Source of the DNA: Xenophilus azovorans DSM 13620
GTDB taxonomy: Bacteria > Pseudomonadota > Gammaproteobacteria > Burkholderiales > Burkholderiaceae_C
Direction of reading: 5' to 3'
Assembly: GCF_000745855.1 (NCBI RefSeq)
Contig: NZ_JQKD01000021.1
Span: 44,076-108,075 of the forward strand
DNA length: 64,000 nt
Below are positions 59,258 to 64,000 of the stretch, in pieces. A program made the translations under genes and the position numbers. Position 1 is the first letter of the stretch. Each line of letters starts with the position of its first letter. The notes under the pieces were generated by a model. That model saw only the letters and a list, made by a program, of their open reading frames with translations. It was not told the origin of the DNA and did no database searches.

Positions 59258-60025
59258 ATGCAGCGATTTGAAGACAGGACCGTGGTCGTCACCGGCGGCG
59301 GCGGCGGCATCGGCGGCGCAGCCTGCCGGCGCTTCGCCCGCGAGGGCGCGAAGGTGGCGGTGTTCGACCTGAACGAGGAGGCCGCCGCGCAGGTGGCCGG
59401 GCAGATCCGCGAAGCGGGCGGCCGCGCCGAGGCCGTGCGCTGCGACATCACCGACCGCGCCAGCGTCGATGCCGCGGTGGCGCAGGCGCAGGCCCGGCTC
59501 GGCGCCATCGACGTGCTGGTCAACAACGCCGGCTGGGACGTGTTCAAGCCGTTCACCAGGACCACGTCCGCCGACTGGGAGCGGCTCGTCGCCGTCAACC
59601 TGACCGGCGCCCTGCACATGCATCACGCGGTGCTGCCGGGCATGGCGGCGCGCAAGGCGGGCCGCATCGTCAACATCGCCTCCGACGCGGCGCGCGTGGG
59701 CTCCTCGGGCGAGGCGGTGTACGCCGCCTGCAAGGGCGGGCTGGTGGCGCTGTCGAAGACGCTGGCGCGCGAGCACGCGCGCCACGGCATCACCGTCAAC
59801 GTGGTGTGCCCCGGCCCCACCGACACGGCCCTGTTCGCCGACTACAGGGAAGGCGCGGGCAACCCCGAGAAGCTGATGGAGGCCTTCACCCGCTCCATCC
59901 CGCTGGGCCGCATCGGCCAGCCGGAGGACCTGCCGGGCGCCATCGCCTTCTTCGCCAGCGACGACGCGGCCTTCGTCACCGGGCAGGTGCTGTCCGTGTC
60001 GGGCGGCCTGACGATGGCCGGCTGA
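59258..60025 (+). CDS. badH: 2-hydroxycyclohexanecarboxyl-CoA dehydrogenase (SDR)
   Basis: 255 residues from ATG 59258 with AGGAGAG before it. Cofactor motif VTGGGGGIGGAACRRFA, NNAGWDVFKPFT, catalytic Ser in NIASDAARVGSSG and YAACK, and VTGQVLSVSGGLTMAG at the C-terminus. It oxidises 2-hydroxycyclohexane-1-carboxyl-CoA to the 2-keto compound with NAD. NNAGWDVFKPF and the direct link to badI support the assignment. Confidence 0.9.
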   Translation: MQRFEDRTVVVTGGGGGIGGAACRRFAREGAKVAVFDLNEEAAAQVAGQIREAGGRAEAVRCDITDRASVDAAVAQAQARLGAIDVLVNNAGWDVFKPFTRTTSADWERLVAVNLTGALHMHHAVLPGMAARKAGRIVNIASDAARVGSSGEAVYAACKGGLVALSKTLAREHARHGITVNVVCPGPTDTALFADYREGAGNPEKLMEAFTRSIPLGRIGQPEDLPGAIAFFASDDAAFVTGQVLSVSGGLTMAG

Positions 60026-60059
60026 CCTTCCCCGCATCGACATCCAAGGAGAGATCGAC

Positions 60060-60842
60060 ATGGACTTCGAGGACATCCTCTACGAGGTGCGCAACCGCGT
60101 GGCCTGGATCACCATCAACCGGCCCGAGAAGCTGAACGCCTTCCGCGGCACGACCTGCGACGAGCTGATCAAGGCGCTGAACCGGGCCGGCTACGACCGC
60201 GAGGTGGGCTGCATCGTGCTGGCCGGCGCCGGCGACAGGGCCTTCTGCACCGGCGGCGACCAGTCGGCGCACGACGGCAACTACGACGGCCGCGGCACCA
60301 TCGGCCTGCCGATGGAGGAGCTGCACACCGCCATCCGCGACGTGCCCAAGCCGGTCATCGCCCGCGTGCAGGGCTACGCCATCGGCGGCGGCAACGTGCT
60401 GTGCACGATCTGCGACCTGACCATCTGCTCCGAGAAGGCCGTCTTCGGCCAGGCCGGGCCGAAGATGGGATCGGTGGACCCCGGCTACGGCACCGCCTTC
60501 CTGGCCCGCGTGGTCGGCGAGAAGAAGGCGCGCGAGATCTGGTACCTGTGCCGCCGCTACAGCGGCCAGGAAGCGGTGGCGATGGGGCTGGCCAACGTCT
60601 GCGTGCCGCCCGAGAAGCTGGACGAGACGGTGCAGCAGTGGGCCGAGGAGATCTGCGAGAAGAGCCCCACCGCCATCGCCATCGCCAAGCGCAGCTTCAA
60701 CATGGACACGGCGCACCAGTCGGGCATCGCCGGCATGGGCATGTACGCGCTCAAGCTGTTCTACGACACCGACGAGTCGCGCGAGGGCGTGAATGCGCTC
60801 AAGGACAAGCGCAAGCCCGAGTTCCGCAAGTACGCGAAGTAG
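60060..60842 (+). CDS. badI: 2-ketocyclohexanecarboxyl-CoA hydrolase
   Basis: 260 residues, the exact length of known BadI, crotonase superfamily. MDFEDILYEVRNRVAWITINRPEKLNAFRG, FCTGGDQSAHDGNYDGRGTIGLPMEELH, GYAIGGGNVLCTICDLTI (oxyanion hole), and GPKMGSVDPGYGTAFLARVVGEKKARE match BadI closely. It opens the alicyclic ring hydrolytically to pimelyl-CoA. It ends KRKPEFRKYAK. 34 bases after badH. Confidence 0.95.
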   Translation: MDFEDILYEVRNRVAWITINRPEKLNAFRGTTCDELIKALNRAGYDREVGCIVLAGAGDRAFCTGGDQSAHDGNYDGRGTIGLPMEELHTAIRDVPKPVIARVQGYAIGGGNVLCTICDLTICSEKAVFGQAGPKMGSVDPGYGTAFLARVVGEKKAREIWYLCRRYSGQEAVAMGLANVCVPPEKLDETVQQWAEEICEKSPTAIAIAKRSFNMDTAHQSGIAGMGMYALKLFYDTDESREGVNALKDKRKPEFRKYAK

Positions 60843-60851
60843 GGGCCGGGC

Positions 60852-62003
60852 ATGAACCCGTACATCGACGAGGACCTCGCAGCCATCGGCGAGCAGGCCC
60901 GCCGCTTCGCCGCCGCCCGGGTGGCGCCCGGCTTCCAGGAACGCGACCGCAGCCGTGTGCTGGACCGCGCGCTGATGCGCGAGATGGGCGAGATGGGCTT
61001 CATCGCGCCCGAACTGCCCGAGGACGCGGGCGGCCAGGGCCTGGGCTGCCTGGCGGCCGGCGTGATCCACGAGGAGATCGCGCGCGCGGACCTGTCGATC
61101 AGCTACATCAACCTGCTGGCCTCGCTGAACGGGCAGATCCTCGCCGAGCACGGCCGGCCCGAGGTGGCGCGCCCGTGGCTGAACAGGCTCACCCGCGGCG
61201 AGGCGCTGCTGGCCATCGCCCTGACCGAGCCGCGCGGCGGCTCCGACGCCGCCAACCTGCGCTTGAAGGTCGAGCGCGTGGGCGGCCACTACGTGCTCAA
61301 CGGCGAGAAGACCTCGATCTCTGCGGCAGACCAGTGCGACGCGGCGGTGGTGTTCGGGCGCACCGGTCCGATCGAGTCGCAGGCGCACGGCGTCACCGCG
61401 CTGCTGGTGCCGATGGACCTGCCCGGCATCACACGCAACCGCTTCGACTGCCACGGCCAGCGCGCCATCGGCCGCGGCTCGCTGTTCTTCGAGAACGTCA
61501 GGGTGCCGGTGGACCACCGCCTGGGCGACGAGAACAAGGGCTTCGTGCAGGTGATGCAGGGCTTCGACTTCTCGCGCGCGCTGATCGGGCTGCAGGTGCT
61601 GGCGGTGGCGCGCGTGGCGTTGGAGGAGACGTGGGCGCACGTCGCCCAGCGCGAGGCCTTCGGCCGGCCGCTGTCGGCCTTCCAGGGCGTGTCGCATCCG
61701 CTGGCCGACTTCGATACGCAGGTCGAGGCGGCACGCCTGCTGTGCCTGCAGGCGCTGTGGCTGAAGGACCGCGGCCTGCCGCACAGCGCCGAGGCCGCCA
61801 TGTGCAAGTGGTGGGCGCCGAAGCTGGCCTACGACACGGTGCACCAGTGCCTGCTGATGTTCGGCCACGGCGGCTACGACCGCGGGCCGATGGAGCAGCG
61901 CCTGCGCGACGTGCTGGGCTTCCAGATCGGCGACGGCACGGCCCAGATCATGAAGACCGTCATCGCCCGCGCGCGCGCGGGGCGCGAGGCGGTGCCGATC
62001 TGA
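60852..62003 (+). CDS. aliB: Cyclohexanecarboxyl-CoA dehydrogenase (acyl-CoA dehydrogenase family)
   Basis: 383 residues. ALTEPRGGSDAANLRL, LNGEKTSISAADQCDAAVVFG, GSLFFENVRVPVDHRLGDENKGF, and C-terminal LGFQIGDGTAQIMKTVIA. The position of the usual catalytic Glu is Asp361, as in other alicyclic acyl-CoA dehydrogenases. It makes cyclohex-1-ene-1-carboxyl-CoA and reduces ETF. It starts 9 bases after badI. Confidence 0.88.
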   Translation: MNPYIDEDLAAIGEQARRFAAARVAPGFQERDRSRVLDRALMREMGEMGFIAPELPEDAGGQGLGCLAAGVIHEEIARADLSISYINLLASLNGQILAEHGRPEVARPWLNRLTRGEALLAIALTEPRGGSDAANLRLKVERVGGHYVLNGEKTSISAADQCDAAVVFGRTGPIESQAHGVTALLVPMDLPGITRNRFDCHGQRAIGRGSLFFENVRVPVDHRLGDENKGFVQVMQGFDFSRALIGLQVLAVARVALEETWAHVAQREAFGRPLSAFQGVSHPLADFDTQVEAARLLCLQALWLKDRGLPHSAEAAMCKWWAPKLAYDTVHQCLLMFGHGGYDRGPMEQRLRDVLGFQIGDGTAQIMKTVIARARAGREAVPI

Positions 62004-62034
62004 ACGACACACCAACGAGAGGAGACGAGACACC

Positions 62035-63669
62035 ATGGACTTCGATGCCATCCTGCTGCCACCCCGCCGCGCCGCCAGCGTCGCGCAGGGGCTGTGGGCC
62101 GACCGCACCATCAACGACGAGCTCGACGCCTGCGTCGCCTCGTGTCCGGACAGGATGGCGCTCGCGGCGCTGCGCGCCGAAGGCGGCGAGGACCGCCGCT
62201 TCACCTACCGCGAACTCGCTGCCATGGCCGACCGCGTGGCCGTGGGCCTGCATCGCCTGGGCGTGCGCCGGGGCGACGTGGTCGCCATGCAGCTGCCCAA
62301 CGGCTGGCGCTTCACGGCGCTGTACCTGGCCTGTTCGCGCATCGGCGCGGTGCTCAACCCGCTGATGCCGATCTTCCGCGAGCGCGAACTGGGCTTCATG
62401 CTGCGCCACGGTGAGGCCAGGGTGCTGGTGGTGCCCAAGGTCTTCCGCGGCTTCGACCACGAGGCGATGGCGCGCGGCCTGCAGAAGGAGCTTCCGCTGC
62501 TGCAGCACGTGCTGGTGGTCGGCGGCGGTGGCGCCGACGACTTCGACGCACTGCTCGCCGCGCCGGCGTGGGAGAAGGAGGCCGACGCGGCCGCCATCCT
62601 CGCCGGCAGCCGCCCCGGGCCGGACGACGTCACGCAGCTCATCTACACCTCGGGCACCACCGGCGAGCCCAAGGGCGTGATGCACAGCGCCAACACGCTG
62701 ATGGCCAACATCGTCCCCTACGCCGAGCGGCTGCACCTGGGCGCCGGCGACGTGATCCTGATGGCCTCGCCGATGGCGCACCAGACCGGCTTCATGTATG
62801 GCCTGATGATGCCGGTCATGCTGCGCGCGCCGGCCGTGCTGCTGGACCTGTGGGACCCGGCACGCGCCGCGCAGGCGGTGCGCGAGGAGGGCGTCACCTT
62901 CACCATGGCCTCCACGCCCTTCCTGACCGACCTCACGCGGCAGGTGCGCGAGAGCGGCCGGCCGGTGCCCACGCTGCGCACCTTCCTGTGTGCCGGCGCA
63001 CCCATCCCCGGGCCGCTGGTGGAACAGGCGCGCGAGGTGCTGGGCACCAAGATCGTCTCCGCCTGGGGCATGACGGAGAACGGCGCCGTCACGCTGATCC
63101 GGCCCGAGGACGACGACGAGCGCGCCTTCACCACCGACGGCTGCCCGCTGCGCGGCGTGGCGCTGAAGGTGGCCGACGAGGCGGGCGCCGAGCTGCCGCG
63201 CGGCGAGGTGGGTCGGCTGCTGGTGCGCGCCGCCTCCAACTTCGGCGGCTACCTCAAGCGCCCGCAGTGGAACGGCACCGACGCCGAAGGCTGGTTCGAC
63301 ACCGGCGACCTGGCGCGCATGGACGAGGCGGGCTACATCCGCATCAGCGGGCGCAGCAAGGACGTGATCATCCGCGGCGGCGAGAACATCCCGGTCTTCG
63401 AGATCGAGTCGCTGCTGTACCGGCACCCGGCGGTGGCGCAGGTGGCCATCGTCGCCTATCCCGACGAGCGCCTGGGCGAGCGCGCCTGCGCCGTGGTGGT
63501 GCCCAGGGCCGGCCAGGCCATCGACCTGCCGGAGGTGGTGCGCTTCCTCAAGGAGCAGAAGGTGGCGGTGCAGTACATCCCCGAGCGGCTCGAGCTGCGC
63601 GAGGCGATGCCGGCCACGCCCTCCGGAAAGATCCAGAAGTTCAGGCTGCGCGAGGAGCTGAAGGCCTGA
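62035..63669 (+). CDS. aliA: Cyclohexanecarboxylate-CoA ligase
   Basis: 544 residues, adenylate-forming enzyme. P-loop LIYTSGTTGEPKGVMHS, A5 region SAWGMTENGAVTL, A7 GWFDTGDLARMDEAGYI, A8 ISGRSKDVIIRGGENIPVFEIE, and catalytic Lys in PATPSGKIQKFRLREE. It activates the incoming acid with ATP and CoA, the first step of the route. Context (badH, badI, aliB) sets the likely substrate. Its stop is followed after 16 bases by the end of an IS110-family transposase gene. Confidence 0.88.
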   Translation: MDFDAILLPPRRAASVAQGLWADRTINDELDACVASCPDRMALAALRAEGGEDRRFTYRELAAMADRVAVGLHRLGVRRGDVVAMQLPNGWRFTALYLACSRIGAVLNPLMPIFRERELGFMLRHGEARVLVVPKVFRGFDHEAMARGLQKELPLLQHVLVVGGGGADDFDALLAAPAWEKEADAAAILAGSRPGPDDVTQLIYTSGTTGEPKGVMHSANTLMANIVPYAERLHLGAGDVILMASPMAHQTGFMYGLMMPVMLRAPAVLLDLWDPARAAQAVREEGVTFTMASTPFLTDLTRQVRESGRPVPTLRTFLCAGAPIPGPLVEQAREVLGTKIVSAWGMTENGAVTLIRPEDDDERAFTTDGCPLRGVALKVADEAGAELPRGEVGRLLVRAASNFGGYLKRPQWNGTDAEGWFDTGDLARMDEAGYIRISGRSKDVIIRGGENIPVFEIESLLYRHPAVAQVAIVAYPDERLGERACAVVVPRAGQAIDLPEVVRFLKEQKVAVQYIPERLELREAMPATPSGKIQKFRLREELKA

Positions 63670-63685
63670 GCAACCGTCTTGCTCG

Positions 63686-64000
<315 letters not shown>

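Overview
The window is very GC-rich DNA (I estimate close to 70%, with strong GC3 bias), densely packed with short operons. The content points to a betaproteobacterium of the Burkholderiales, most likely Comamonadaceae: a complete protocatechuate 4,5-cleavage (pmd) operon, orphan Bug/TctC-type binding proteins, a LIV-type transporter wired to cyclic-acid catabolism, and GC-rich hairpin repeats between genes. No rRNA, tRNA or CRISPR array was seen.

Layout. 1-909: left-edge fragment of a tyrosine integrase (end of an integrated island), followed by a 51-residue membrane peptide gene. 1449-10736 (minus): envelope and housekeeping block, tamB, tamA, then a MoxR ATPase / small membrane protein / GNAT / CoxE-type vWA operon. 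10869-12649: diheme cytochrome c and a convergent aldo/keto reductase sharing one terminator. 12727-36863: a ~24 kb catabolic locus with three KstD-like flavoproteins, three SDRs, two AroE-like dehydrogenases, a Gfo/Idh dehydrogenase, two NIPSNAP proteins, a xylose-isomerase-like TIM barrel, a CoA-transferase, an acyl-CoA dehydrogenase, a five-gene LIV-type ABC importer, and AraC, IclR and RpiR regulators. 36850-45156: HAD phosphatase, PhnDCE-type importer, Gly-rich lipoprotein, Tat-exported phospholipase C and a trimeric autotransporter. 45252-53078: pmd operon plus divergent LysR. 53085-58540: second Bug protein, DUF1841, a PAP2/ACP/ketosynthase/DUF4189 group and a PcaF-type thiolase. 58608-63669: cyclohexanecarboxylate operon badR-badH-badI-aliB-aliA. 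63686-end: IS110-family transposase abutting aliA.

How it may work together (inference). The window is rich in routes for alicyclic and hydroaromatic acids. The 24 kb locus has the enzyme types needed to import a cyclohexane(ne) carboxylate or polyol acid, oxidise ring hydroxyls (SDR, AroE, Gfo/Idh), desaturate next to a ring ketone (KstD-like flavoproteins) and so aromatise it. The pmd operon would take protocatechuate to pyruvate and oxaloacetate. The bad/ali operon opens cyclohexanecarboxyl-CoA to pimelyl-CoA, and the neighbouring thiolase could act in the following beta-oxidation. The substrate of the 24 kb locus cannot be read from sequence; it is the best candidate here for an undescribed pathway.

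Non-coding structure: two families of intergenic hairpins show paired (compensatory) base differences between copies, and clear palindromes lie in front of the IclR-, RpiR- and MarR-associated operons.
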